From Candidatus Gastranaerophilales bacterium (lineage in GTDB: Bacteria > Cyanobacteriota > Vampirovibrionia > Gastranaerophilales > Gastranaerophilaceae), in NCBI GenBank assembly GCA_944324825.1, contig CALUXU010000006.1:104790-168789 (forward strand): a DNA stretch of 64,000 nucleotides. The letters run 5' to 3'. Position 1 is the first letter of the stretch. The number at the start of each line of letters is the position of its first letter. Made by a program: the position numbers and the translations under genes. This document shows positions 40,471 to 50,764 of this stretch, piece by piece. Under the pieces are notes generated by a model. That model made no database searches. It saw only the letters and a program-made list of their open reading frames with translations, and was not told the DNA's origin.

Positions 40471-42618
40471 ATGACAGAAAACCAAAATAAAAACCGAATA
40501 ATCATATTAATTCTTGCATTATATATGCTGATAATTAATCCTGCATTTGCAATAGGAGAGAGACCGTCAGACTTTGTAGGCGACAGCTTTTTTGGGAACC
40601 CGATTATAGATGAAAAAGGGCAGTTTATCCCGCACGATGATTATGAAGCAAAAGAGAGAGAAAAAAATAATAACCCAAATAAAACTATTCCGCCGGTTAA
40701 ACTTATCAGATTAAAAATAAAAGCTTACCATTATGCAAAAGAGGAAGAAAAACAAAAAAAATTAAATCCTCAGGAGGAAGTTACTGAATCTGTTGCAAAT
40801 GAAGAACAATTCTATGAAACAGATGATTATAAAAAAGCTAAAACAAAACGTGAGAAAAAAGCAAAAGATGCAGCTCAAACGCAAATTACAATTGATTGTA
40901 AGCATATGGATTATCTAACAGAGACAGGACTTATGACTGCGACCGGCGATGTTTTAGTTACTTTTCCACAACAGGGAACAACATTAACAGCAGACTATCT
41001 TACTTTTGATAAAAATTCAAATAAAATGCATGCCGACGGAAATGTCGTAATAACCAAAGGCGGGCAAAAAACAACAGGAGAATCAATAGATATTGATTTA
41101 AACGAAGAAAGTATCTTTATGGAAAAGCCTGTAACCGAAAATCCGGACATAAAAATACGTGCACAAGAAGGTTATGTTCAAAGAAATGTTATTACCCAAA
41201 TAAAAGGGTCCTTAGATATTGAAAAAAGCTCTCCATTAATTTTGCGTACCAGCGGAGGTCCGGATGCTAGACAGTATATGAGAACAATGCAGATTCCGGA
41301 AGAGGAAAAAAGATATATAACTGACGGAAAATCCAAAATATTCAAGATTAAATCAAATGAAATTATTATTAATTCCGGAGAAAATCTTGATACGCTTCAA
41401 TTAAAAAAAGCAGAAATTATAAGCGGCGGAAAAACAATATTAAAAATTCCTAGTATGAAACTATACTCAAACAAAGGGCATGATTTTGTTGAAGGTAATT
41501 ATCCTGAACTGGGTTCAAGAAGATACTTAGGTATGTATATTGGTCCGGGATTTATTGTTCAATTACCTAAAGGCTGCTTATTAAAACTTATTCCGGCATT
41601 AACATATCGAAATAAAATCGGTTTCGGTGGTGTTGCAAGGTTCTGGAGTGCAACGAACGAAACACAAGTCGCATACGGAACATCACGCAGTAAAATAGTT
41701 GTACGAGGAGAACAAAAACTTGATGACAACTTAAAACTTGTTTATGCATCTTATGACTACACTGACGATTGGTTTTTAGGCCGCAGAATGCCTAAATACG
41801 GAGCCGATTTAATTTATAGAAAGGCATATTCTACAAATAAATTATTTGGAGAAAATCATACTACTACATTCGAAAACAGAATCAGCGCCGGTTATTTCCA
41901 GGATATGTATGAAGACAGATACTTTAACAAATTATCAGGCGATAATATTGGTACTACCAGATTCCGTTATATGGCTCAATTAAGACAAAATCTCTTTAGC
42001 TATAAAAATGAAGAAAAACAATTCTATACAAGTGTCGGTTTAAATTTTGAAGGTGCTGCAACATTATACGGAACAGGAGATACTCAAATGATTGGGCGTG
42101 TCGGTCCAAACTGGCACATACAATATAAACGTTGGATGCAGGACATCTCATATTTACAATCTGCTTATAACGATGAAACACCAATCCCTGTATTTGATGC
42201 TTACAGGTATGGTCGTTCTAATGTATATTTGAGAGAATATTTAAGAGTATGCCCTTACCTGGTTCTTGCATGGCAAGGTTCGGTATGTTTAACAGATGAC
42301 AGCCCGACAGACAGATTATTCCAGGAATGTTCTTTCTATGCAAGTGTCGGACCGCAAGATGTTAAACTAAACTTCGGCTATGACTTTGTAAGACAAAATG
42401 CGTTTATAAATATGGTACTTGCAATGGACCCTAAAGGTACAACTGTTGATTATGAAAAATTAGTTGTTAAAAACCCTGATAACTTCAACAAATTAAAGGC
42501 TAAAAACGAAGCACTATATAAAGCTGCGCACGAAACTAAAGAAGAAAAAGACAATGGTAAAGCAATATTAACAAAAGCTGTAGTAGAAAATATAAAGGAA
42601 GACATCGATGACATCTAA
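40471..42618 (+). CDS. LptD/OstA-like outer-membrane protein
   Basis: A signal-anchor-like N terminus (IIILILALYMLIINPAFA) and a charged linker precede an OstA/LptA-type beta-jellyroll domain (about 140-230; TIDCKHMDYLTETGLMTATG, TLTADYLTFDKNSNKMHADG). A C-terminal region (about 330-660) with alternating aromatic strands and Gly/Tyr/Arg patterns is consistent with an outer-membrane barrel. It would deliver lipopolysaccharide or a related glycolipid to the surface. The gene is fairly short for LptD (715 residues) and the barrel lacks the usual LptD C-terminal block, so a cyanobacterial-type variant is more likely. It overlaps the aldolase gene by 11 bases. Confidence 0.8.
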   Translation: MTENQNKNRIIILILALYMLIINPAFAIGERPSDFVGDSFFGNPIIDEKGQFIPHDDYEAKEREKNNNPNKTIPPVKLIRLKIKAYHYAKEEEKQKKLNPQEEVTESVANEEQFYETDDYKKAKTKREKKAKDAAQTQITIDCKHMDYLTETGLMTATGDVLVTFPQQGTTLTADYLTFDKNSNKMHADGNVVITKGGQKTTGESIDIDLNEESIFMEKPVTENPDIKIRAQEGYVQRNVITQIKGSLDIEKSSPLILRTSGGPDARQYMRTMQIPEEEKRYITDGKSKIFKIKSNEIIINSGENLDTLQLKKAEIISGGKTILKIPSMKLYSNKGHDFVEGNYPELGSRRYLGMYIGPGFIVQLPKGCLLKLIPALTYRNKIGFGGVARFWSATNETQVAYGTSRSKIVVRGEQKLDDNLKLVYASYDYTDDWFLGRRMPKYGADLIYRKAYSTNKLFGENHTTTFENRISAGYFQDMYEDRYFNKLSGDNIGTTRFRYMAQLRQNLFSYKNEEKQFYTSVGLNFEGAATLYGTGDTQMIGRVGPNWHIQYKRWMQDISYLQSAYNDETPIPVFDAYRYGRSNVYLREYLRVCPYLVLAWQGSVCLTDDSPTDRLFQECSFYASVGPQDVKLNFGYDFVRQNAFINMVLAMDPKGTTVDYEKLVVKNPDNFNKLKAKNEALYKAAHETKEEKDNGKAILTKAVVENIKEDIDDI

Positions 42619-43240
42619 CATCAATATTGAAGAATTAACGCAACAAATCATCAAAATCGGGAAAGTTATGGGCGACAAAGACTATACTCCGGGATATTCA
42701 GGCAATATTTCGGCAAGAGTCGGAGACAAAATATTAATTACTGTTGCAGGTTCCGCAAATGCGCATTTAAGAGAAAGTGATTTTGTATTAATGGATTTTA
42801 ATGGGAATTCACTTACTCCGAATAAAAGACCTTCAAGCGAAAAGAAACTACACATAGAATTTTATCATCAAAGACCTGATATTAATTTTATTATTCATAC
42901 ACATTCACCTTATCTAAGCAGCTTTGCATCTGCCGGCAAAGATTTGTTAGCACCTGTTATGGCTGAAAATATTTATTATTTTAAAGGGATTCCACTTGCA
43001 GAATACGGATTGCCGTCATCTCAAGAATTGGTCACAAATACTGCAAAATACTTTAAAGACTATGATGCAATATTAATGGCTAACCACGGTTTTATTGTCG
43101 GAAGCAGAACTCTCAAAGATGCATATTTAAAACTTGAACTTGCAGAACAGTATGCACAAGTTGTATTAAATACATACGTACTTGGCGGACCAAAACCTTT
43201 ATCATACAAACAAGCTCAAGAGATATTAGATTTAAGATAA
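42608..43240 (+). CDS. Class II aldolase (L-fuculose-phosphate aldolase-like)
   Basis: This zinc-dependent aldolase family includes FucA, AraD and methylthioribulose-1-phosphate dehydratase. Key residues are visible: PGYSGNISAR substrate loop, the catalytic Glu in RPSSEKKLHIEFY, the zinc ligands HTHSPY and the C-terminal ANHGFIVG. The 210-residue length is right. The substrate cannot be decided from the sequence; a keto-sugar phosphate is likely. The start overlaps the LptD-like gene, an unusual pairing that may point to a sugar of the envelope. No frameshift. Confidence 0.9.
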   Translation: MTSNINIEELTQQIIKIGKVMGDKDYTPGYSGNISARVGDKILITVAGSANAHLRESDFVLMDFNGNSLTPNKRPSSEKKLHIEFYHQRPDINFIIHTHSPYLSSFASAGKDLLAPVMAENIYYFKGIPLAEYGLPSSQELVTNTAKYFKDYDAILMANHGFIVGSRTLKDAYLKLELAEQYAQVVLNTYVLGGPKPLSYKQAQEILDLR

Positions 43241-43297
43241 GTTGTAAAATTTTCTTACAAAATAGCAAAAAACGTATTAAAATGGTATTAATTTAAT

Positions 43298-44389
43298 ATG
43301 ATATCTTTATGCGTAAAAAATAGCGTTGCATTTAAACAAAAACCAAATCATAAAATGAAAGATTTGAGTGAGTTTAGTGCAGACAAAGCTGTTATTGTTC
43401 ACATGACAGATTATTTACCGGTTAACGGTGAAATATTATCAACTAAAAATGCCTATAAGGATAAAAACGGATTAAGAAAATCAAGAAATACCGTACATTT
43501 TGCATTTAACCATGCTGTTACACCTAACAGTATAGGTTTAAATTGGGATAACAAACCGATAGGAATAATAGCACCGCTAAATAGCACCCTAAAAATTAAT
43601 CCTAAAGAAGATATAATCGGCGGAGAACCAAGAGATTTCTATATAAAAAATAAAGTAAAACTTCCGGAAGGAACCGTAATTGTCAGGAAATCAAAAAAGA
43701 TACCAACTGGGAAACTAAGAGTTATAAACGCTGAAACAATTAATGCGATGAAAAATACAAAAGGGATTAAAGTTGTAGAAACATCGGGGAACGTAAGAGA
43801 TATAACAAATGAATGTATAGAAAAAATGGGATATACAAGACTTGATAAGTTATATCAGGAAGAAACGGGAATTACAGATGAGAATACAAATCATCTTTCA
43901 AGTAAAGATATAAAACGCATTATTAATGCAGACAACAAAATAAACCTTGCCTGGAATAAAATGGCAAGCAATATAGGATTTTCTATCTACAAAAACCACC
44001 AAACATCACCATACGGACGTTCAGAATTTTTAATAGACAGCGTTGATATCTTAGCAAAATATAATAACAAATGGGAATCACAAATTGATGTATACAATAT
44101 ATTCAGTCAAAAAAACGACACAATTAATATCAATTACAAAGATACTTTTCTAAATGTGATAAACGACATTCAAGACTCACTTCCTCAAGACAAAACTTTA
44201 AGTTACGATATCCAAGGTTTTAAAGAAAATATACTGACCTCTAAAACACCTAAAGAAGCACTGGAAAAACTTGCACAGGAGCAGGGAATAAAACCGATGG
44301 GGGAAGATATCGGGAAAATAAGAAAAAATACTTCGCCCGATAAAGTTTATCAAGTTATAAATAACCTTGTGAATGTATTACCAAACTAA
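43298..44389 (+). CDS. Lineage-type hypothetical protein (363 aa)
   Basis: It begins MISLCVKNSVAFKQKPNHK, similar in style to the other N-terminally tagged unknown proteins of this window. The body has Gly/Asn/Lys-rich alpha-beta regions (AVIVHMTDYLPVNGEIL, GGEPRDFYIKNKV, LPEGTVIVRKSKKIPTG) and a helical C terminus (TSPDKVYQVINNLV). The middle recalls enzymes that read a histidine-containing loop but no catalytic set is visible. It is convergent with the AsmA-like gene, with four bases of overlap. Function unknown. Confidence 0.75.
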   Translation: MISLCVKNSVAFKQKPNHKMKDLSEFSADKAVIVHMTDYLPVNGEILSTKNAYKDKNGLRKSRNTVHFAFNHAVTPNSIGLNWDNKPIGIIAPLNSTLKINPKEDIIGGEPRDFYIKNKVKLPEGTVIVRKSKKIPTGKLRVINAETINAMKNTKGIKVVETSGNVRDITNECIEKMGYTRLDKLYQEETGITDENTNHLSSKDIKRIINADNKINLAWNKMASNIGFSIYKNHQTSPYGRSEFLIDSVDILAKYNNKWESQIDVYNIFSQKNDTININYKDTFLNVINDIQDSLPQDKTLSYDIQGFKENILTSKTPKEALEKLAQEQGIKPMGEDIGKIRKNTSPDKVYQVINNLVNVLPN

Positions 44390-47300
44390 TAAGGCAAATT
44401 CTCTATAAATTTAGGAATAGAAATATTTGATTGAGGAACTTCTCTCGTTTTATATTCTTTTTCAGATTCAGAAATCCACATAAAAGATCTTACAGAAGTC
44501 TTAGCTTCAGCAGGTCCTGAAATAATAGCTCTAAATTCCTTTGTATTTCTTTGCGGTAATTGAGGAATGTTCTCTACACCTGCTTGAAGAATTCTGTATT
44601 CTTCATCACCTTCCCCTTGTAAAGCTATTCGGAATTTATCCATAGTCATAGTGCCAAAACTTCCAAGAGAAGAAACCATTGTATTAGATAAACGACCTAA
44701 CACTGTCACATTAGCAATATTTGACATAAGACCGTAATGTCCCGTAATATATAAACTCATATTCGGACCAACCATTTTTATATTTTTAATATTAATCACA
44801 TCATTATTGACAGTTACAGTTCCGTAAAGAGATTTAAATAAACCAGTATCTTTAGATGCTATCGCACGAGTAAATACAGCAAGCGAGGTTTTAGCCATAT
44901 TGTCCGCAATAATATTTTGGGCATATAATAAATGTTCAACTTTACCCAATATACTCATTTGACCGTCGTGCACTATAAATCTTAATAAACCGCGATTGAT
45001 GAATTTTGAATTAAGAGAAGAGTTAACTTCAAAATCAAAATCAAGCTTACCGCAAATATCTTCTTTTAAGTTGGTTAAAGATTTCATAACAGGCCCGGCA
45101 CTGGTACCACGGCCTTGAATAAATGCTGAATACTTACCTGAATTCAAGTTCATATTTATTTTCCCGGCAACTTTACCGTTATACATATTGGCAGAGAGAG
45201 TATGAACATCCAGTAAGTTATCCTTCAATTTAAAAGAGGAATTCAAATCCGACAATATTAATTGTTCTACAGGAGTTTCTATAACAACACGTTCAGAAAA
45301 CATTGAACCGTTATCAACTGCAATATTAAGTCCTGATTCCTTAAACATTGCAAGTGAAAGGGATAAATTATCAAGATTGAGTTCTTTTGCCTTAACATTT
45401 AAAGATTTAATATTAATATTCTTTGATAATTTTGCTTCTGCAGTACCAACAAGCCCCATCACACTGTCAAAACATCTTACATTTGTACAATCAAAATTAA
45501 TAAGATTTTTGGTTAAAGCAACCGAAATATTTTTTGCAGTCAAACAACCATACTTATCCGACAACATCGGAAGTTTAAGATTCCCGATTATTTCTGGCGA
45601 TGAAACTTTACCGTTAATCACAAGGTTCCCGGTTATTTTTGCCAGATAGTGATATATATTAACAGGACAAGTCTTTAAGAAGTTTACTTTTATATTCTTT
45701 AATACAGGTTGTTTTATATTTTCCAATTCTCCTGTTACAATACATATTTTTTGAGAATTTGAAAGGTTTTTCTTCAAATTTTGGGTAAAAATACCTTTAT
45801 AAGAATTTACACTGCAGTCATTTATTTTTAAAATATTATCAACATATTTTGCAGAAAGGTTTAAAATAACAGACTGGTCAAAGGAGAATTTTGCGCCGTT
45901 ACGTTGTTGCAGTGCTTGCATATTGATATTTTGGATTGTTTTATCTCCATTGAATTCAAGAAATACAGGGTAAACAGCATCAAGCTCAGAAATATCAAAC
46001 ACTCCTTTGGGATTAACAAATCCTGCGCCTTTAAATGAGAACGTACACTCATTATTATAATCAAGAATTTTCCCCCACATATCAAGTTTAGTATTTCCGG
46101 AATAAACTTTAAAAGAATCAACACTTATATTTGAATCAGTCAAAACAGCTTTTAATGACGGAATTGTAACAGCCTGCATTTTAGGGATATTGGTAATAAG
46201 CCCCGTAAGCTTCATCTCGCCGGAAGTTTTATCAGCAGACTTAAATGAAATATTATTTAAACGAAATCTTATCGAATCATAGTAGCCGTAAACGTTTGAA
46301 AGTTCTGCTTCTATTTTAGGAATATAATTTTGATAAGTTCCTGATATATTTGCAATTACAGATAAAATACCGTTATTCAATTTACAATTTTTATATACAA
46401 AATTTTGGAGCCTGAAATTATTAACTATAAAGTTAAGATTTAATTTGTTTGAAACTATATCCCCCGTAATTGTAACAGGAGCATTATTTACGTAAGCATT
46501 TGCTGATTTTATGGCAATTTTATTATCAGAAAAATCAATATCTGAATTAAGATTATTAACAGTGAACCTGTCAGTTACAATATTAGCATTATTAACTTTA
46601 AATACACCGTTAGACTTAAGGTGCTTCATGCTGCCTTTGAGTGTAAAATCAGAATAAAGTGTTCCGTTAATATCTCGAATTAAAGCAAGATTTGATACGT
46701 CAGAAAACAATCTGGCGAAATATAATAAATCTTTAAGATTAATTTCATTTGACTTAACGCTCAGATTAAATGCCGGATTATCCGAATGAGTAAAATAACC
46801 GTTAACTGAGATTTTATTAACATTATTCGTATAAATTAAAGAAGAAACAGAAACTTTGTTACCTAAAAGAGTAAAATCGGCATAACTGTATGGTAATTTC
46901 ACACCATTCATTAAAAAGGTAAGTTTATCAACACTTAAAGTCCCGTCTGTTTTTATTTCCTTGTCATGCTTGCGAATTTTCAAATCCGCAACAATATCAG
47001 CAGTTGCTTGCTTATCTTTTATTTCTCTCAAGAAATCAATTATATCAACTTTATCACCTGAAAATTTTAATCCGTCGCAAGAACAAGATATATCATAGTT
47101 AATATGTTTAATATCATTGATTAACAGTTTTCCCCTTGAAACAATTTTTATATGCTTATCCGGTTTAAAGTCAGAAATTATAAGCTCCTTTCCGGTAAAA
47201 ATGTAATCCTGACTTGACATATCGGTTATCGTAAAATTATATTTCTTTAAACGGACCTTAGAAATCACGTTAAGTTTGTCTATTGGCTTAATATATTTTT

Positions 47301-47655
47301 GAACAACAAAATTACCATTTGCATCTGTTTTTAAATCAAAATCCGCATTATCAATACGAACATCATTAACTTTGAATTCCTTTCTAAGCATAGGAAGAAG
47401 TGCAAGTTTTATTTTAACCCCTGAAAGAGTAGCAAGCGGTTTATCTTTATCATAATAAATATCAAATTTCGGAGATTTTATAATTATAGTCGGTGCCAGC
47501 TTCAAAGTAAGTTTATCAGTATTTACGCTAAGCCCGTATTGTGTTTCCATTTGTTTTTTCAATACAGGAATAAATTTATTGGCATTAAACGGTATAAAAC
47601 AAAAGATTATACCCACAACTAACAAAATAAAAACAAATAATAATACTTTTTTCAT
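44386..47655 (-). CDS. AsmA/TamB-like envelope protein (1089 aa)
   Basis: The protein starts with a membrane anchor (KKVLLFVFILLVVGIIFCFIPF). It continues with an AsmA-like N-terminal domain (FIPVLKKQMETQYGLSV, LAPTIIIKSPKFDIYYDKD) and hundreds of residues of repeating beta strands with Asn/Ser-rich turns, typical of the periplasm-spanning beta-groove family of AsmA, TamB and YhdP that moves phospholipid to the outer membrane. The C-terminal VTVLGRLSNTMVSSLGSFG block is a late AsmA-type segment. I chose the ATG at 47655 with AAGG upstream; the longer frame adds an unlikely 22 residues. The presence of this gene supports a diderm envelope. Confidence 0.85.
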   Translation of the reverse strand: MKKVLLFVFILLVVGIIFCFIPFNANKFIPVLKKQMETQYGLSVNTDKLTLKLAPTIIIKSPKFDIYYDKDKPLATLSGVKIKLALLPMLRKEFKVNDVRIDNADFDLKTDANGNFVVQKYIKPIDKLNVISKVRLKKYNFTITDMSSQDYIFTGKELIISDFKPDKHIKIVSRGKLLINDIKHINYDISCSCDGLKFSGDKVDIIDFLREIKDKQATADIVADLKIRKHDKEIKTDGTLSVDKLTFLMNGVKLPYSYADFTLLGNKVSVSSLIYTNNVNKISVNGYFTHSDNPAFNLSVKSNEINLKDLLYFARLFSDVSNLALIRDINGTLYSDFTLKGSMKHLKSNGVFKVNNANIVTDRFTVNNLNSDIDFSDNKIAIKSANAYVNNAPVTITGDIVSNKLNLNFIVNNFRLQNFVYKNCKLNNGILSVIANISGTYQNYIPKIEAELSNVYGYYDSIRFRLNNISFKSADKTSGEMKLTGLITNIPKMQAVTIPSLKAVLTDSNISVDSFKVYSGNTKLDMWGKILDYNNECTFSFKGAGFVNPKGVFDISELDAVYPVFLEFNGDKTIQNINMQALQQRNGAKFSFDQSVILNLSAKYVDNILKINDCSVNSYKGIFTQNLKKNLSNSQKICIVTGELENIKQPVLKNIKVNFLKTCPVNIYHYLAKITGNLVINGKVSSPEIIGNLKLPMLSDKYGCLTAKNISVALTKNLINFDCTNVRCFDSVMGLVGTAEAKLSKNINIKSLNVKAKELNLDNLSLSLAMFKESGLNIAVDNGSMFSERVVIETPVEQLILSDLNSSFKLKDNLLDVHTLSANMYNGKVAGKINMNLNSGKYSAFIQGRGTSAGPVMKSLTNLKEDICGKLDFDFEVNSSLNSKFINRGLLRFIVHDGQMSILGKVEHLLYAQNIIADNMAKTSLAVFTRAIASKDTGLFKSLYGTVTVNNDVINIKNIKMVGPNMSLYITGHYGLMSNIANVTVLGRLSNTMVSSLGSFGTMTMDKFRIALQGEGDEEYRILQAGVENIPQLPQRNTKEFRAIISGPAEAKTSVRSFMWISESEKEYKTREVPQSNISIPKFIENLPY

Positions 47656-47726
47656 GCAAAAAACCTTAAAATAATAGCTACTCTCCGCTAATATTTTAGT
47701 ATCAAAACGCAAAAGAAACAAGAGTT

Positions 47727-48521
47727 TTAATTAAGCTTCCACTTTCTTTTTAAAGAAGTTAAAGTTCCGTCATTTACCATATTAATAACGTTAATATTTA
47801 CTATTTTTAAAAGAGATTTAGATTCCGGTTCTTTTCTGACACCTATAGCATACAATTCTCTTGTATAACGTTTGGGTAAAAGTTTAACAGAGCCGTCTGT
47901 CAGTGCATAATGCCTTAGAATAGTATCATCAGATGTTATTGCGGCAATTCTGCCTGCTTTTAAAGCATTATATGCATCATTATAAGTTTTATAACCAAGA
48001 ACATTAACAGAAGGCATAAGCATTCTAATATTTTTCTCAGCGGTAGAGCCATATAAAACACCTACATTTTTATCATTTAAATCAGCAAGTGTTTTTATTG
48101 AACTTCCGCTTCTGACCAAAACAGCTTGCCCGGCAACAAAATACGGTTTTGAAAAATTAATTATTGCACTTCTTTCAGGCGAAACCGTCATTGTTGCTAT
48201 AACCATATCAACTTTTTCAACATTCAAGAAATAAAGCCTGTTAGAAGGAGTCACTTGAACAAACTTTATTTTATTAGGGTCATGAAGAATATCTTTTGCA
48301 ATATATTTTGCAATATCAACATCAAAACCTACATTTTTACCGTTTTCTAAATATCCGAAAGGTCTTGTATCAGTTTTAACACCGACAATCAGATATCCTC
48401 TGGATTTAATTATTTTCAACAAATCCTCTTCAACAGAATTTGCTTTATCAAGTTTATAATCAACAGCATAAACGATAAGAAGAACAAGCGATATTACAAT
48501 AATCCAAAATTTATCATTCAT
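47727..48521 (-). CDS. Membrane-anchored solute-binding protein, family 3 (amino-acid type)
   Basis: The 264-residue protein has an N-terminal anchor (KFWIIVISLVLLIVYAVDY) and the bacterial extracellular solute-binding family 3 fold: GYLIVGVKTDTRPFGY, GKNVGFDVDIAKYIA, MVIATMTVSPERSAIINFSKPY and LADLNDKNVGVLYGSTAEKN. It would bind an amino acid or similar polar ligand in the periplasm. No ABC permease or ATPase gene is adjacent. A longer frame up to 48815 is rejected, because it would cross the divergent gene at 48616 and lacks conserved sequence; the ATG at 48521 directly precedes the anchor. Confidence 0.88.
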   Translation of the reverse strand: MNDKFWIIVISLVLLIVYAVDYKLDKANSVEEDLLKIIKSRGYLIVGVKTDTRPFGYLENGKNVGFDVDIAKYIAKDILHDPNKIKFVQVTPSNRLYFLNVEKVDMVIATMTVSPERSAIINFSKPYFVAGQAVLVRSGSSIKTLADLNDKNVGVLYGSTAEKNIRMLMPSVNVLGYKTYNDAYNALKAGRIAAITSDDTILRHYALTDGSVKLLPKRYTRELYAIGVRKEPESKSLLKIVNINVINMVNDGTLTSLKRKWKLN

Positions 48522-48615
48522 AATGACTATTAAATAATGAATATGACATTTTGTAAATACATTATAAAAACGGTTATTGTTGTGATATCCTATATATAAA
48601 GAAGGGGAAAACAGA

Positions 48616-49014
48616 ATGGATGCAATTAAACACTTTGAAGAAGGATACTCATGTTCGGAAAGCCTCGTAAGAGAAGGGATTGATTTGGGTATTTGTGACG
48701 AATCAATATTGTCGGCTGCAACAGCATTTTCCGGAGGATTAAGTTCCGGCTGCTTATGCGGAGCAATATCAGGTTCTCTGATGGTCTTAAGCTCCCTATA
48801 CGGAAAAAACAACAAATTCGGAAATGAGGTTAAAGCAAAAAAAATTGCGGCAGAATTTGTTCAAAGGTTTAAAGAAAAATTTCCTGCAACCTGTTGCAGA
48901 GTATTATCAAAAGATTTTGAGTTTCATTCTCCGGAAAGAAGAGAACACTGCAAACAGATTGTCGAATACTGTTCTAAAATAATGAAAGAATTAACACTAT
49001 ATGAAAGAGTATAA
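48616..49014 (+). CDS. C-GCAxxG-C-C family redox-type protein
   Basis: The spaced cysteines of this family are present: GYSCSESLV near residue 12, GLSSGCLCGAISG near 53, CCRVLS near 94 and EHCKQIVEYCSKI near 115. Members are small, often linked to redox or metal handling, and their function is unresolved. AAGGGG lies 11 bases before the ATG. The gene overlaps the formyltransferase gene by 14 bases, suggesting a common operon with it and endonuclease IV. Diverges from the solute-binding gene. Confidence 0.9.
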   Translation: MDAIKHFEEGYSCSESLVREGIDLGICDESILSAATAFSGGLSSGCLCGAISGSLMVLSSLYGKNNKFGNEVKAKKIAAEFVQRFKEKFPATCCRVLSKDFEFHSPERREHCKQIVEYCSKIMKELTLYERV

Positions 49015-49933
49015 AAAACGAATCTTATTTGTCGGAATGCCTGATATGGCATTTGTATGTCTTGAAGCATGTTATCAGGAGGGAATTAATATTGTAGGTG
49101 TTATGGGTCCAAAACCGACACACCACATGTACAAACCGTTTAAGGAATTTGTTGAGAATAAAAAACTAAACTTTATCCCGTTTACGGATTTAAAATCACC
49201 TGAATTAATCAATACCATAAAAAAGTTGAATATAGATATGGCAGTTGTATGTTCCTTTAATTATAAAATTCCTGAAGAACTCTTGAATGCGGTAAAAGAC
49301 GGATTTATTAACCTGCATCCGTCATTACTGCCTGAATATAGAGGTCCAAATCCGTATTCCAGAGTTATTATGAATAACGAAAAAGAAACCGGAGTAACCC
49401 TGCATCATATGAGTAAAGAGTTTGATAAGGGAGATATCATTTTACAATTCAGATGTCCGATTGAAAAAGATGAAACAATGGGCACATTATTCAACAAAAC
49501 AAATGATATATGTATCCAACTTCTATTATCAGCACTTGAAGAATACGAAAAACGTCCGCTGCCGTCAATTCCGCAGATAGAAGGGAATTATCCGAAGGCA
49601 GATAATATTGAAGACAGAGAAATGTTTCTTGACTACAATAAACCTGCTCATGAACTGGAACGGCTTGTAAGAGCATTAAACCCGTTTATACTTGCGGCAA
49701 CATATTTTAGGCGAACACTCGTAAAAGTTATGAAAGTTTCTGTGGTAAAAAAACATTTTTCATCTGATATTCCAAACGGAACTATTGTAAGTATTGATAA
49801 CAACCAAATCCTGATAAAAACAGCACAAGATTGTATATCATTGGATGTTATACAATTTGGCAGCTATTTTGTAGGAAACGGACATGATTTTATTAATTTT
49901 GTAAAACCCGAAAAAGGAGAAAGATTTTATTAA
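49001..49933 (+). CDS. Formyltransferase family protein (Fmt/ArnA-like)
   Basis: The N-terminal formyltransferase domain has the family core: INLHPSLLPEYRGPNPY with the catalytic Asn-His pair, followed by KEFDKGDIILQ with the catalytic Asp. A C-terminal OB-like domain follows (about 210-300). It would use 10-formyltetrahydrofolate to formylate Met-tRNA or a sugar amine. The PEYRGPNPYSRVI wording differs from the usual Fmt PRYRGAAPI-type core, so it is a lineage variant or a sugar formyltransferase. The gene is overlapped by nfo by one base (TAATG) and by the upstream redox gene by 14 bases. Confidence 0.85.
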   Translation: MKEYKKRILFVGMPDMAFVCLEACYQEGINIVGVMGPKPTHHMYKPFKEFVENKKLNFIPFTDLKSPELINTIKKLNIDMAVVCSFNYKIPEELLNAVKDGFINLHPSLLPEYRGPNPYSRVIMNNEKETGVTLHHMSKEFDKGDIILQFRCPIEKDETMGTLFNKTNDICIQLLLSALEEYEKRPLPSIPQIEGNYPKADNIEDREMFLDYNKPAHELERLVRALNPFILAATYFRRTLVKVMKVSVVKKHFSSDIPNGTIVSIDNNQILIKTAQDCISLDVIQFGSYFVGNGHDFINFVKPEKGERFY

Positions 49934-50754
49934 TGGATAAATTGAATTTTTTAACTGCCGGCATGCCGCTACGCACAGCCAACAAAGGATATGGAAGAGC
50001 ATTTGAAATCCTTGATGAAATGCTTCTTGACGGATTGGAGCTTGAATTCGTACGAGGAGTCAGAATAAGTGATGCAAGCCGCACTACCGTTAAAAATAGT
50101 TCTATGATAAAAACCATACACGCTCCTTTTTATATAAATCTCAATGCTCGAGAAGAAGAAAAAATTGAAGCAAGTATCCAAAGAATAGTAGAAACTGCAG
50201 AAATTGCACAAGATATCGGAGCATTTTCAATCACTTACCATGCAGGCTACTACTTAAATATGGATAAAGAAAAAGTATATGAAACAATAAAAAAACAAAC
50301 TGCAATAATAACGGATATACTATCAAAAGCAGGAGTAACAGTTTGGATAAGACCTGAAACAACAGGTAAGGCAACTCAATGGGGCGATTTGGAAGAGATT
50401 ATTAACTTATCAAAAGAATTTGAATACGTTCTTCCTTGTGTTGATTTCTCACATCTTCATGCAAGATACAACGGGATATCAAATACTTATGACGAATTTG
50501 CTCAAATATTTGAAAAAATAGCAAAAGAATTAGAAGAAAAGAAACCTCTAGAAAATTTCCATGCACACATGGCAGGTATTGAATATACAGCAAAAGGTGA
50601 AAAGCAGCACCTAAATTTTGAAGAATCAGACTTTAACTATAAAGATCTTTTAAAAGCCTTCAAAGATTTTGACGTAAAAGGTGCAATAGTTTGCGAAAGT
50701 CCTAACATAGAAGATGATGCAAAATTAATCAGAGATTATTATTACTCATTGTAA
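49933..50754 (+). CDS. nfo: Endonuclease IV (AP endonuclease)
   Basis: Endonuclease IV cuts DNA 5' to abasic sites in base-excision repair with a trinuclear zinc centre in a TIM barrel. Blocks in order are FLTAGMPLRTANKGYG, GLELEFVRGVRI, IHAPFYINLN, ITYHAGYYLN, RPETTGKATQWGD, VDFSHLHARYNG and FHAHMAGIEYTAKGE, which contain the His, Glu and Asp ligands of the family. The form is of the archaeal/Firmicute kind. It starts one base before the stop of the formyltransferase gene. 273 residues is normal. Confidence 0.93.
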   Translation: MDKLNFLTAGMPLRTANKGYGRAFEILDEMLLDGLELEFVRGVRISDASRTTVKNSSMIKTIHAPFYINLNAREEEKIEASIQRIVETAEIAQDIGAFSITYHAGYYLNMDKEKVYETIKKQTAIITDILSKAGVTVWIRPETTGKATQWGDLEEIINLSKEFEYVLPCVDFSHLHARYNGISNTYDEFAQIFEKIAKELEEKKPLENFHAHMAGIEYTAKGEKQHLNFEESDFNYKDLLKAFKDFDVKGAIVCESPNIEDDAKLIRDYYYSL

Positions 50755-50764
50755 TAAATTTTCT

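Noticed and set aside
48522..48815. Upstream extension of the solute-binding protein
   Set aside because: It would overlap the divergent C-GCAxxG-C-C gene, has no conserved sequence, and the membrane anchor starts at 48521.
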